Assembly (NCBI GenBank): GCA_039881145.1
Contig: JAYKKI010000015.1
Coordinates: forward strand, 24,784,501 to 24,848,500
Direction of reading: 5' to 3'
Source: Druceiella hillmani
Taxonomy: Eukaryota; Arthropoda; Insecta; Lepidoptera; Hepialidae
DNA: 64,000 nt
Below, piece after piece: positions 22,651 to 34,913 of this stretch (its first letter is position 1; the number at the start of each line of letters is the position of its first letter). The position numbers were made by a program, and so were the translations under genes. The notes below the pieces were generated by a model. The model was not told where the DNA came from and searched no databases. It saw only the letters and a program-made list of their open reading frames with translations.

Positions 22651-25600
22651 TTTATGTTCTAATTATATTTCGATTAATAATAAGTTTTACTGCCCATATA
22701 AAAAAATATTCTTATGAAATAGTAAAAATTGTAAATACGACATAATTAATCATAAGATATACGACAGAAATTATTTAATAAAGAAAATATTACTTAGATT
22801 CCTCAATACGATCGTTTAAATTATTTATATATAGGGGCAACACAAAGTAATGTCATATTGTATCAGGATTTATACAATTTTTATTTAATAATCCAGCGTC
22901 ACAAAAAAAAATTGAACCGATTTTAAATATGTATATATAAAGACACAGAAATTTTCAATTCTACTTTATTAATGACTTGGAAATAATAACCAATGGAAGA
23001 GTAATTAAAGATATTAATTATGAAACAAAATTTGAGGGGCGGGGTTACAGGGGGTGTCGCTCTCGCTACTGACTGGCTAACGCCGTGCATACGTTTTATT
23101 ATTATAGGTTAAAAATGTGACAATCCCATTTGCTTTAAATCAAATTCGATACGACTGGGACAATATCGATAAACATTGTTTGATAGTATTTAATTATCGA
23201 GCCGTATTATCGAAAGTGATTTTCTGTAAGGTGTAGTTTTTCTCTTAAATTGATCCAACTGACTTTAATAATAATTTTTATGTACTTGAAGACATTTTGT
23301 GCATTACTATGCAACGACCATTTTTCACTTTTCAATAATTATTTAATGACTTTAAAATTACCAGGACTTGCATGAACAACCAAAATTATAAGAATGAGCA
23401 CAACATCGCCGTTTCCTACCATTTCGTATTAATCGTCATATCAACAAAATCATTTTCATAATAATTCTGCGTCAATTCGTTTCGTAGAGTTAATGAAGAT
23501 AAAATTTATCTAATGTACAGGTAAAACCAAGTCACACAAATATAACAACTCAAGTACAATACAATTCAAGTAAAAGAATCACCTAGTAGATAAAGAAAAA
23601 AGGGAGGAATCGAAATTATTTGAGTACATTTATCTAAATGTAATTTATTTGAAAATGTATGTGATCTGCATAATTTAAAATGTATTTTTGTTTAGTATGT
23701 ATCTGTAAATATAAGTGTATTATCGAACTTAGTTATTAAAAAAATGGAAGTTCTTGACATTATCCGCATCGCGAAGTAGGTAACTGATAGATTTGCCATA
23801 CGTAAGAACTACATTTTTAAAAATATGATCGTTTAACATCGGTATCATTGACGTGTTTTCATTAGTCAGAGTCATAGTTTTACGCAATATTAATATACAA
23901 AGCATACTTTATCATATCAAAAGTATTTTTTAATTATATTTTTACAAAAAAAAATGTGGACTATATAATAAAACATAAATAAAATGTGAATGAAAAATAA
24001 AAGCAAAGAATAAATGAAAAACATGGAAATATAATAGATAAAATATTAAATGAATACATAGATATAAGATAGTGATAATGACATCGTTATTATGTTGATT
24101 CACATTTTTCATATTTCGTTCATAGCAGCAATACGTTTTATCCATAAAAATCGGTGCTTAGATTATGTTCCTCACTAGTATTTTAAAAAGTCATGTCAAA
24201 TTCTGTTACAAATAATTTATAGATGGTAACTATTAACTTGGAATAAATGATAACATATTTATATGTTACATGTTCACAAGTGAAATGTTACATAGTCTTT
24301 TTCTAAATTTGATGTCTCACTGCGACTTTGGCACTAATTAATTACATAATTTGACATTTTGTAACACAATACCTTCACAACAGTAACCTATATGCATGGA
24401 TTTATAATATAAATCTGTCTATATGCAACTGACATATTCGACTTTTCGAAGATAACACGCATGTCGGATTTAACCTGCGTACGGCTAGTGGGGTTGCCCA
24501 AGTATGTCATGTCCAGTGGTTATAAGGTCCATGACTATGGTATGTAAATGAAATTGAAGTTGAGATCAATATGAAAGTATTTATATGGACAACGTGTCAC
24601 CACTGCATTAAGACACGCCCCTATATATATTTAGGGGCGTGTTTTGATGGACTCCGTCTTTTGGTTACCATTTTGATGTATTTATATATCATTTGTTTGT
24701 TAATATAATGAATCTGTGATTAATATTTCCATTTCTAACAAATATCAACACTCCTTTAATATAACACCTGAGTTAATTGTAATTGGGCGACGCACTTTTC
24801 GTCCATATATATGGCTAGGTATGTAAAGATCGTTTTAAAAGTGTTATGGCAGATAGATGACCGTTCTATATTTTGAAAGTACTTAAAAATATTCTATGAA
24901 TAATGGCAACTATTATTCTTTAACCTAGTTCCCCAAGTTGTGGGTCGTAAAAAATTATTTTTTGGTGCCAATCTATCTTAGAAATGATTTTCTTCGTTTA
25001 TTTCGTGACAAGGAATTATTATGGTTTTCATTAAAATCATACCCAACAAGTCGCTTTTAGGCCACTTTTTTTAATATTGAACAACAAGTAATTTTAATCG
25101 AATACAACTGATATTGAGGATAGAACTTAAATATTTTTTTTTCTAACGACCATTGGAAAGATGAAAATGAAGGTGATGTGTTACTTTGCATAGACCGAAA
25201 ACAGGTACCTTTGAGGCAATATCGTAAAAGTTTTTATAAAGAAGCTTTAAACTTTAGCAAAGGAGAATATGACTAGAGGAGAAATTATCGAAGTGGACGT
25301 CTGCCCTTATAAAGCACATTTTTTAATAATCATTTTATAGAACAAATGAATTTTGGTACTTTCAAAAATATAGGATGATATGTTTAATATCGATTTACGT
25401 GACAAATCACAAATTTTTATCAACTTTTTCCAAATTATATTGATAATGAAATATTGCATTGAAATATTGATTGTCTTCGATTTTCACTTTTTCGATGATT
25501 TTATTCTCAGTAAATCGCTTAATTTATATCTATATGTTGATTAATATGCAACTGGGTAAGTTGAGATAGTGATAACAGACCCGAAAAAGATCTATCGATT

Positions 25601-25930
25601 CCGTTCTCAAGTCAAATTAAAAAAAAATCTCCAAACTAGTAAATCAAGAGGAAAAATGTATTTTTCAGGCTACTAAGTGGAAAATCATTAAAATTTCCTT
25701 ATAATATTTTCAAACGTATTTGAAACCCTCACAGATAAATTACTATTAGCAATGCATATTCCGCGACTTCTTGTCAGTTTTGTTATGCATGACGATTAAT
25801 TTTATCTAATGAATAACGTAATTGTTGTTGATAAACTTTTAGTTGCACTTATCTGACTTAACAAGCTGCGATGGTCACAAAGACAATCTCAAATAATAGA
25901 AAATAAGACAATACCAAATAATAGCAACCA
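22651..25930. other. AT-rich stretch without a supportable gene
   Basis: No gene is recognised. Short GC-richer patches occur at about 23035-23090 and 24470-24540, without a readable frame. The 24.6-kb hairpin is listed separately. The minus frame at 23942-24145 is low-complexity His/Phe/Tyr-rich and looks like chance. Confidence 0.45.
24613..24642. repeat. GC-rich hairpin, 11-bp stem
   Basis: ACACGCCCCTA, 8-base AT loop, TAGGGGCGTGT. It is an unusually GC-rich stem for this region and could form a stable hairpin. No U-run terminator context or gene is present. Confidence 0.75.
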
Positions 25931-25939
25931 ATGACAAAG

Positions 25940-26310
25940 TCAGCACGCTGTAAACATTGGTTTAGGCTCGCGCATCGCAACGCCTTAGTTCGAGTGACGG
26001 AGCCATCACTCAACGTGTCGCCCGGAGAGCTCTGCATCCTACGAAGGTCGGCGGCAAACTGTGAAGCGGGCCAGCGGTGGAACCGTTTTCTTCAACCCTT
26101 TCAATCGGGGTGCGTGCTTTTGGGATATGAGCTATCTTGCTCGGCAATCCTCTGTCTCGGTCACGGTGCATTGTCTCACGCTATGTGTATTGCCGTCTCT
26201 AATATTGGCATTCAGTATTCGCTACCTGCACTTCCATTATATTATATCGCATTCCAAACTTGACAGGTACTCGCTTCATACTCATTACTTGAGCGAGTGT
26301 GTGACGGGAC
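25940..26310 (+). other. GC-rich island of unknown nature
   Basis: About 370 bp at roughly 50% GC and CpG-containing (GCGCATCGCAACGCC, GTGTCGCCCGGAG, AAGGTCGGCGGC) in a ~30% GC background. Two overlapping plus frames are open here (25931-26263 and 26061-26351), neither resembling a known protein. ACAG|GTACTC at the end could be a splice donor. Options include a non-coding first exon, an LTR, or another mobile-element segment. No matching LTR copy is present in the window. Confidence 0.4.
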
Positions 26311-26847
26311 ACGTAAAAAGTAGTTTCATAATTGCCAACATCTCTTGTTGACGCAAGTTAAACGTAATAATTCATTTTCAGTTTTAATGAAATATAAGTA
26401 TGTAAAATTATTTCAGATTTTATTTTTCAAACGTATGGTTAAAACATTTGAGAGTATGGAACGTGTACGGAACGTAATTTTTAAGTTAAAAAAATCATAA
26501 AAAAATAAAGGTTATGTATTGTCGCAGGTAGAAAGCTTTTGAAAACTTTTTAATAAATTATTTTTATTCAATTATTTGTAGTTATGTACTCAACTCGCAT
26601 ACATAGTCATTATTGATTGATTTATTAAAACAAATTTTTAAAAAAATCCATTTAAATAATAATACCTCGACTTTTAAGAAAAAAATTAAAGTTATTGTTC
26701 CATTTACCTATAGTAGAATGAAGTTAACTAGGGGTTTAATATATTATTTTCCAATAAGATGAGTCCAAGTTTCGGTAAAGAAGGTTCGATATGAAAATAA
26801 TATTTATTTCGCATTTCATTTCACATGAAATTCTTTTTATTAAATTA

Positions 26848-26894
26848 ATAAATATCTATTGCGACGAGAGCACGAGAGTACGAGGGCACATTTA
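26848..26894 (+). repeat. Direct repeat, copy A
   Basis: AATAAATATCTATTGCGACG, then AGAGCACGAG, an extra 8-bp AGTACGAG, then GGCACATTT. The same sequence without the extra 8 bp occurs 2.4 kb downstream. The 8-bp insertion is an imperfect copy of the preceding CACGAG unit. Confidence 0.75.
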
Positions 26895-27173
26895 TTACTA
26901 AAAAATTAACACCGGCGTTAAAAAAATCATAACAACCAAGTTGTTTAAGAAACTCGTAGCAAAACCGTTACTTGTAGAAAAATCAACCGAAAGTAGCAAT
27001 TTTTTTACTATATAAAACGAAAATAAACTAAGAAAACTACCAACGGTTTTCGTTTCGATATCTCTAACCGGAACAATCGTGTAATCTACCACATTCAATA
27101 ATGAATATGTTTAAAACATAATAATATATTGAATCATTACGTTATCTAATATGTATAATTATATTATTTGATA

Positions 27174-27335
27174 ATGCGTGCATATAAAGCCATATTTCCA
27201 TACTCCCCAAGACTAGATGAATCCAGCCAAGCACAAATGCGTAATCAGAACGTGAACAAGGCTCTCCCGGTGATTGATATCGAGCGATGGCTACCATATC
27301 CGTTTTTGGTGTCTAAGCCAAAGGGCGTTTGGTGA
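27174..27335 (+). CDS. Unassigned 53-codon ORF in a GC-richer patch
   Basis: An ATG-to-TGA frame of 53 codons: it includes FPYSPRLDESSQAQMRNQN and then ALPVIDIERWLPYPFLVSKP. The patch is distinctly less AT-rich than its flanks, and the composition is protein-like. The minus strand is also almost open there (one stop), so the coding strand is not certain. It is unrecognised and could be a fragment of a mobile-element gene. Confidence 0.3.
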   Translation: MRAYKAIFPYSPRLDESSQAQMRNQNVNKALPVIDIERWLPYPFLVSKPKGVW

Positions 27336-29247
27336 AACAAAACCCTACTATTCGAGTTCTGTTTGTGTCAAGTAATCGTGCAACATAGATATTGAATAGA
27401 TTGGTCGTACGAAAATTATATTTAATTTCTGGAGACGTATCAAAACGAATTAATATTAATAAATTATCATTAAAAATATGAAGACAAAAACTACTGAACT
27501 GAACCTTAACAATTATTTTAAAGTACAGTATTTCAGTTGAAGGGTAAATAGCAAGAAAATCATATATCTTGAATAAATCAATATGTACATTCCATAATAT
27601 TTGAGGAAGTTTCTGGAATAGTGGAACGTACTTTAAAATATCTAATAAGCAAAGGTAAGTAGACGGTTAACGTGAAATTTAAAGTTTCTGTGAATATAAT
27701 TTAAAAGCTTGGGCGGTAACTTTTAATTACTGCCACTAGTAAGGAATATACAGAACAATAATATGTTGCACAAAATTGACACCGGTAAAATTATTCCGAT
27801 TTTCCGAACTATGCCGCGATTCAAGCAGTCTGTTGCTAGCCATTTAACAACAACCGATATGGGCGTTGATTTGATAAATGTGATTTCACACAACACCAAT
27901 AATAATAGGCGACCTTCAAAATTCTCAGCTTTTTTGTTTTTTAAAATTTAAAGAAAATGATTTTTAAACAACAACAAAATGGTACCGCGAGACTAGCAAG
28001 ACAGCCGTCCCATCCTTATTTACTTTGAGTAATATTTTCTTAAAACATAACTACTATCAGTAATACTTAGTTTTTTTGACCTTCAGATATTATTCAATGT
28101 ATTGAATATTTTAAGGATATACTTCTAACATTACAAGTGTTTTAAAAATCCAATTATTACAAATGCCACTCATTAAGTTACACTGTTAATAAATCAGTTG
28201 CACGAGTAACAGACAAGCGATCGTTATATTTAGAGTGGGTATTGTATACACCCACAAAAGTAATATTTAAAAAAAGTTAAAAAGGGCAACACAACTAAGG
28301 CCAAAAACATAGCCCAAAAATAGGTCACAGCTTAATAAAAAAAGATATGAAAAATTGGCTTTAACTAAAACTTTAAAAAGTAATTTAATTATTTACAATA
28401 ATATTTGCCCAGCTCTAAATATAAATGTTGTTGCCACTGAAAGTCTAAAAAGCTTTTGTTTAAGTACAAATAAAATTTTAATCACTATTTTTACGTACTT
28501 TAAGAAAATCCGAGCTAGAATTAAAGTTCTCTCTGAGCTTATAATTGCGCGAAGTCAATTACTCCGTCCAAGTAGGTCGTAAGTATTGATTATTGTTTAC
28601 TCCACCCATCTACTTCAATTCAATGCTCGTAAGTATTGATGCTAATCCGGGATTCACTAGTGAAGAAAAAGCAAAGTTTTCTGGAAGTTAAAAAATGTGA
28701 AAACAATAAATTTAGGTTCAATACCAAAAATTATATAATGATAAACATTGGAAGATTTGGTGACGTATGATGAAACCACAAATGGGATAGCTAAACAAGC
28801 ATTTCTTTTAATATTATTAATGATAGGTGTACATTGATACTGGGATTTTATTTGATAAATAGCTTATTGATTTGATTTACTATATTAAGAGTAAAGCTAA
28901 ATTAAGCTAAATAAATTATATCTAGAAAAGATTAGAGGGAAAGAAGGTCGATTAAAGATTAGTTGAAAACTGACCTGTAAGCAAAAATCTGAGCCGTGTT
29001 ACTTTGATTATAAGTTTATTAACATTACGCAATTATTCCATGAGAAGACATTTAAATATTCAGTATGTGATTACTTTTGCGTGTTGGTTATACTCACTTC
29101 GTCTTCTATGGATAAGATGAATGAAAATTAGACTGGCGTCGCGTGTTTGGCAAGTTTGTATAATGTATATACGGATAGATGTATGTGGCCTGAAAATAAA
29201 AGCAAGATTACAGACATAACATAGTGAAGGTGCGAGCAAAATTACGA

Positions 29248-29287
29248 AATAAATATATATTGCGACGAGAGCACGAGGGCACATTTG
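29248..29287 (+). repeat. Direct repeat, copy B
   Basis: AATAAATATATATTGCGACG, then AGAGCACGAGGGCACATTT. It matches 26848-26894 apart from one substitution and the 8-bp insertion. A GC-rich tail (CTTCAGAAGGCGCTATTAA, then GTGGGCCCGC) follows copy B only. Confidence 0.75.
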
Positions 29288-29339
29288 AGTGCAACAAGTG
29301 GCTTCAGAAGGCGCTATTAAAGTGGGCCCGCTTTTAGCA

Positions 29340-31296
29340 TAGTGATTTCAAATGTATTATTACTATTTATTATTACTATTACATTACTATACATTTATAT
29401 AAACACACCATTACTATACATTTATATATATACACCTTTGTAGTAGCATTTTATGTTACAATACATAAACATAAAACGGATATTTCCTCCGAAAGACGAT
29501 AATAACATTTAATTAACATTAACAAAACAAAAGGAATCATCGCCTCGTGTTACCGATTTATAGCCTAAAGAATTTTTTAATATATTTAATTAAATGTGAT
29601 GATACTTGTCAATATAATAAGTAATAAATAAGAGATTCTATACTGTCGAGCTAGAAAAATGTTCATAAACGATTTCGTATCCTATCGATGAAATGTTGCG
29701 GTCTACATGTATTTATACTCAACAATTACTTTCCGTATTCAAAATTAAGTTATATTTTGACGTAATTAAATTATATGGAATAGAAGCGGCACTGTCACAA
29801 TTACAATACCTCCTGGATTTGCCAGCTATTTCGACAAAATATATGGAAATACTTGTATAAATAATATTACAAAAAAAAAACGTGATGGTTAAATTAATTT
29901 ACAAGCAAATTTAAGGCCCCCTAACTAAAACGGTACCACGCTATTCTCAACAAGATGTCGTTTTACCTGAAACACAATTTTGAATTCTATGTATGTATAA
30001 ATAATAATAGTGAAAATTTAAATAGGTCCATAGTTATTATTGTATTACTAAATATTAAAGTTTCAGATTCTTTAAACAGTCCGATTAAAAAGCAAAAAAT
30101 CGTCATAATGGCATTTTTCATTTTCTCGAACATTTTTCGAATATTTATGTGATTAAAATTACTTCATATTTTCTGAGTAGTTTATTTTGGCAAACTACAT
30201 CTTAAAGAGGCCATGACGACTGATTTTTAAGAAAAGTTGCTTCTTAGTATCTAATTCCGTTGATTATCCATCTCGGATGCAAAACTTTCTATCCGGCCAA
30301 ATTTTTTCTTGAACTTGGTCTTATATAGTACTATAACTATGACGATACGATATAGGACTGGAATACCAAACCGATTAAAATAAAAGTTTTAATTATCACT
30401 GTTTTGTCCTGTATAACAGGAAAATACTTATTACGTAAAAATACTTAAAAAAATAGACTGTTTTTTCTTTACTCAAAGTCAGTAAATAGGTAAAATATCA
30501 GACCATTTTCAACTCAATTTTCAACTTTTCAGACTGCACAAAAACGCATTTGCCTTTATAAGTACCCTGTACTATCAAAGCTGTTATTAGAAATCGCTAT
30601 ATAATGACAAATGTAAATTCTCATTAAAACATTCTTTAACATATGTAAATTTATCAATACATACATTTTACATTTTCCCTCATAACAATATATTCATTAA
30701 GCTTTATATTTTGTTGCAGAGGAAGATATAACAAAAATTGTTAAAAAACAACAGAAACTTCAAAATTAAAAACGGAATACTGAAAATACTATCAGGAACC
30801 AAATTCCTTTATAAACTCTTGAGCTAAAAACTATTTAATATATTAAAAACATTGGGGAAATATAAAAATTACACTCTTTTTAAATCTAGGTTTTTCATAA
30901 ACTGAAGATAATAATGTTTTCATTTCATATTAAACAACTGTGAGGAAAATAGAAAAGCTACTGTAAAAATATTTTTTGTGCGGATAATTAGATTCAACTG
31001 GCGATAGTGAATTAAACAATAACCGATTTTGAAAATTCTACTCCTTGAAAAACTATTCAATAAATTTCAATTAACTTTATAAAAGATTTTACGCCATAAA
31101 CAAATTTAATTTGTATATTTAATTTAAAGACTTCACTTAACCTAAATAACACATTTTCAGTACACACTGAACTGGAAAATTGTTATTGAATCTCCATATA
31201 AATTGCTTACTCCCAAATAAATATAATATATCAAATAAAAAAACTCAAACGAGACATTCATCTTCCCAAACAGATCCGCCCCAATCTTCTTTTATA
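29340..31296. other. AT-rich stretch without a supportable gene
   Basis: Only short local repeats (ATTACTATACATTTATATA twice near 29383-29430) and chance-length frames were seen. Confidence 0.45.
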
Positions 31297-31503
31297 CATT
31301 TTCTTCCTTTTCTGAAAAAAGTAAATGTAAAATTTTCCAAACTTCATACATTTTCTTCCGCTTTCTGAAAAAAGTAAATGTAAAATTTGCCAAACTTCAT
31401 ACATTTTCTTCCGCTTTCTGAAAAAAGTAAATGTAAAATTTGCCAAACTTCACACATTTTCTTCCGTTTTCTGAAAAAAGTAAATGTAAAATTTGCCAAA
31501 TTT
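31297..31503. repeat. 53-bp tandem repeat, about 3.9 copies
   Basis: Units start at 31297, 31349, 31402 and 31455 with CATTTTCTTCC, followed by TCTGAAAAAAGTAAATGTAA and then AATTTGCCAAACTTCA. Copies differ at only a few positions and the last is cut short. The open frames on both strands across it (31180-31368, 31258-31446) are products of the repeat: 53 is not a multiple of 3, so no repeated peptide register is kept. Confidence 0.95.
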
Positions 31504-32341
31504 GTTCACTTATCGAATTACTTATCTAGATATGGAAACAAACATCGATATTATTAACATATATAGACAGAATAAATTTCTGTAAAATGGTCAAAAATAA
31601 AACGAAATTTTAAACTATTGAAGGTTTGACTTCTTTTTGCATCAATTCACTTTAAAACCTACCAACTCCATGTATTATAATGATACTGTTAATGAAATAT
31701 TACTAATAAATGTCACTTAGTAATAAAAAAGTTTTATTTAGTTATAACATAAATGTTGTTTATATTAAAAATGCTTTTTTGAATAAAAATCATTATTACT
31801 TAATTGTAAATAAATCTTATTTATTCTTTAAACATTTGTAAATTAGGGTAAACCAAATATTAATAAAAATAGAAAAGCTCTTTGATTGGTATATTATTCT
31901 GATTACTACATATTTATTTAATCCTTACGGCTTTTTATCCTTCTCAAATACTTCTTATTATACGTAAAAAATACGTTCTTATACGTGAAAAATACTAAAT
32001 CACTCCATTTGTATATCATTGCCTTTAAGTAAATTTATACATTTACAGTGATAATATTATATATGCGATTTAAAACATCAAGTAACACAACTAAAACATT
32101 CATTATTTTTTTATTTATTCTCTCAAGGCTCACAAAGCTAGAAAAAACCGTTATTTGAATAATCCACTAACAACGAAATTACTTCGGCAGACCTTTGTAA
32201 TCGCATGGAAAATAACGTATATTTGACAATACTGGAATATTATTTATAATATTTCGCGGATAAAATTAATGGAATATGTTAGTCTGTCACAATGGAGTTA
32301 CATCCTTGCCTAGGGAAAAATATGCTTAGCGGAAATGATAG

Positions 32342-32449
32342 CTAGTCGAATTCATTCATAGATTGTGCCACAGAATCTGAGAGATGCTCTTGAATATTTC
32401 GTGACGCAATAATAGCGGATAGCAATTCCATGCGGGCCTTTTGAATCTG
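32342..32449 (-). CDS. Candidate terminal exon of an unidentified gene
   Basis: On the minus strand a T-rich stretch ends in TGTGCTTCAG (acceptor-like) just before 32449. An open frame of 35 codons follows to a TAG at 32344-32342. The peptide reads QIQKARMELLSAIIASRNIQ, then EHLSDSVAQSMNEFD, strongly helix-forming and amphipathic, unlike chance translations in AT-rich DNA. A TTTATTTATT on the plus strand (32110-32119) would give AATAAA about 225 bp past the stop. No upstream exon was found to 40 kb, and the protein is not recognised. It may be a real last exon or an old gene fragment. Confidence 0.4.
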   Translation of the reverse strand, partial: QIQKARMELLSAIIASRNIQEHLSDSVAQSMNEFD

Positions 32450-34806
32450 CTGAAGCACATTTCAATTTAAAGATTAAATTATATAAACCTATGATTAAAC
32501 TAAAATTTCAGTTTAGTAGAGATTAAGTTAAATATCACAAAATGTATTATTTGTTTTTATTATATAGCGAAAAATATTAATAATTCAATTTAAATTTGTC
32601 GCTATAAAATAAAACTTTCATTCTTTTTTCTCTCCGGAAGTAGTTGGAATTCTACATTATTTTGATTGAATGTTTGAGTCTTTTATTTCTTATATTGTTT
32701 GAAGTTACAAAAATGTTAGTACTACAATTTCAGATGTTGCTATATGAGCAGTACTATAGTAAAAACAAATTTAGATTTTGTTCTAATATTGATTGAAAAA
32801 TTTGCTTAACGTTATAATTATTTTACAATAACTTATCTAATGACGTCGAAAAGAGGCTTTGTAATTGAAATATTATTACGCGTCATTAATAAAGCGATAA
32901 TAAGCATAAATAAGCGAAATACCACAATTGCCACAAAATGTGATAGTTTAAACTAACGTATACTTAAAACTTTTACTCTCTAAGGTTTAGCCTAAATTTA
33001 CAACGAAGTAAAGTCATTTGATTTTAGCAGATGATTTATTTTCAAAGCGATTGATTTGAAGTTTTATTTTTAAGACTTAGAGCATTTCTTAAAGCGATAC
33101 CACCTAGAATTGCTTTCATTGAATCACATTAATAACTTGAATTATTCTATGTTTTGCCGATCCATTTATTCATGAAACCTGTTATTTATTCGGGCGTATT
33201 TACGAAAATTCACGATATATACGTATTATTAATTATAGTCATCAATATATAAGACATTTATACTATTTTAGGAATTATATGACTAACATTTCTGGGAGTA
33301 TCAACTGTAAATAAAAGTTAATTAATATAAAGTTCATTTAACATATAAAAACGACTCAGATATTCAAACGGATATAAATAATGTTTCGTTAGACTACTAG
33401 CTTGTCCATAATAATGAGGTGATTATTATAATGAATACTAGTGTTGCGATAGAGAAAAACATTAAAAGGTAAAATAAATTACAGAAATTGCGTCCCGTGA
33501 TCTGGGAGTTTTTCGAGAGTACTTGTTAGGATGACTTGTTAGAGTACCTTATAGGATACGGTGTAGAAGTATAAATTTAAATAAATAGGAAATTTCACTT
33601 GGTATTAAACAATCCGAAACATATATTTTGTGTACCATGTTAGTCATTGTCATTGGCCTCGGTCACGTGCCATTTGAAATATGACCAGACAAATTAATTG
33701 TTGGCTCCTATATTTGAAAGTGGCGCTATACAAAAATAAATTTACCTCTCTTTTCGAACACTTTCGAAAAGAAACTTCTATTTTATTTTTTTTTAAATGA
33801 GATCTACTGTTTTAAAAATTAGGAAGGTCATTAGGAGGATATGTCGACATAATCATTACTGCTTTCGGTTGAAAATGGTTGCAAAAGATTTCCCAATTTT
33901 AAATTTCAACCCAAGAGTTAGTTTTGTCAGAACTGGGTGCTATTTTAATGTTAATTTTAATCAGCGTCTTGAGGATGTTTAGAAATTTGTGAAATATGTT
34001 TAATTGTTCGCTGTATATATGACTATAATACAAACTTATTTAAGATTGATTAAATGTTGTATGAAAAAATAATGAAAGAATTGTCAGATTCAAAGCAAAC
34101 GAAATTAAAAAAAGAAGAAAATTAACGACTCTTGTATATGTAATATTATCCGACTCGTTTTTATTCTAGGAAAGCATTTCGCAGGAAATTTAAATATACT
34201 ATTATTTTTAATATCATCTTTTAAATAATAAATGCCGAGTTTAAAATATAATAAATTCTGAAACGAAAGATATAATTTCGAATTATATCTTTCATTATAT
34301 TATTCACATTACATCAAACTATGTTTTCATTATCTTAAATAATTAATAATAAGAGATGAACAGTTGAATTATTTTTTATTTTTTTTAAATATAAAATTGA
34401 TAAATACTTTCCTTATATCAATGAATTTTCCTTAATTTAAGTTAAAATAAGTAATATTCTTCAGTCATATGAATAAAACTAAAATATCTCTTAACAAAAT
34501 TATTTTCGTTAGTTTACTTCACTATAAATTTTAAAACATAAGTAATAAGAATGTATTTCTATTTAGGTAATTATAGAAAATTTAATGTCCTGGAAAATAT
34601 AATTTCATAATTTTTGCCGCGGTATATGTGGCTTTAAAGTTTTTACAAAGATGGCCCATAACCCCAAGGCCACTCCAACTTGGCAAATTACTCAGGACCT
34701 GACGCTTAATAATATCCTTATAAATATATTTGTATATTCTTACTTGTACATCAAACGGGCACGCACCCCGTTGTTTGATCTGGTTTTATTTTTTTTTAAT
34801 TTCTTC
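32450..34806. other. AT-rich stretch without a supportable gene
   Basis: No frame with protein signature. The ORF at 33797-33982 (61 codons) is unrecognised and of chance length. A GAAAGATATAAT inverted repeat (34265-34293) is the only local structure noted. Confidence 0.45.
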
Positions 34807-34824
34807 GCCTATTATATAATAGGC
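34807..34824. repeat. 18-bp perfect palindrome
   Basis: GCCTATTATATAATAGGC, self-complementary without spacer, about 25 bp upstream of a CA/TA microsatellite. Confidence 0.8.
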
Positions 34825-34849
34825 TGATTTTGCTTAGTTATTATAAATT

Positions 34850-34866
34850 ACACACACACACACACG

Positions 34867-34912
<46 letters not shown>
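34850..34912. repeat. (CA)n-(TA)n compound microsatellite
   Basis: About 20 bp of CA repeat followed by about 40 bp of TA repeat. Confidence 0.95.

Positions 34913-34913
<1 letters not shown>

Noticed and set aside
22557..22745. ORF with alternating Tyr-Ile
   Set aside because: Created by a (TA)n microsatellite. The same applies to frames at 12174-12413, 43993-44256 and 49826-50044.
31258..31446. Minus-strand ORF with repeated FYIYFFQKRKKM-like peptide
   Set aside because: Product of the 53-bp tandem repeat, not a conserved protein.
31297..31503. CRISPR-like array
   Set aside because: Contiguous tandem units without unique spacers in a eukaryotic context.
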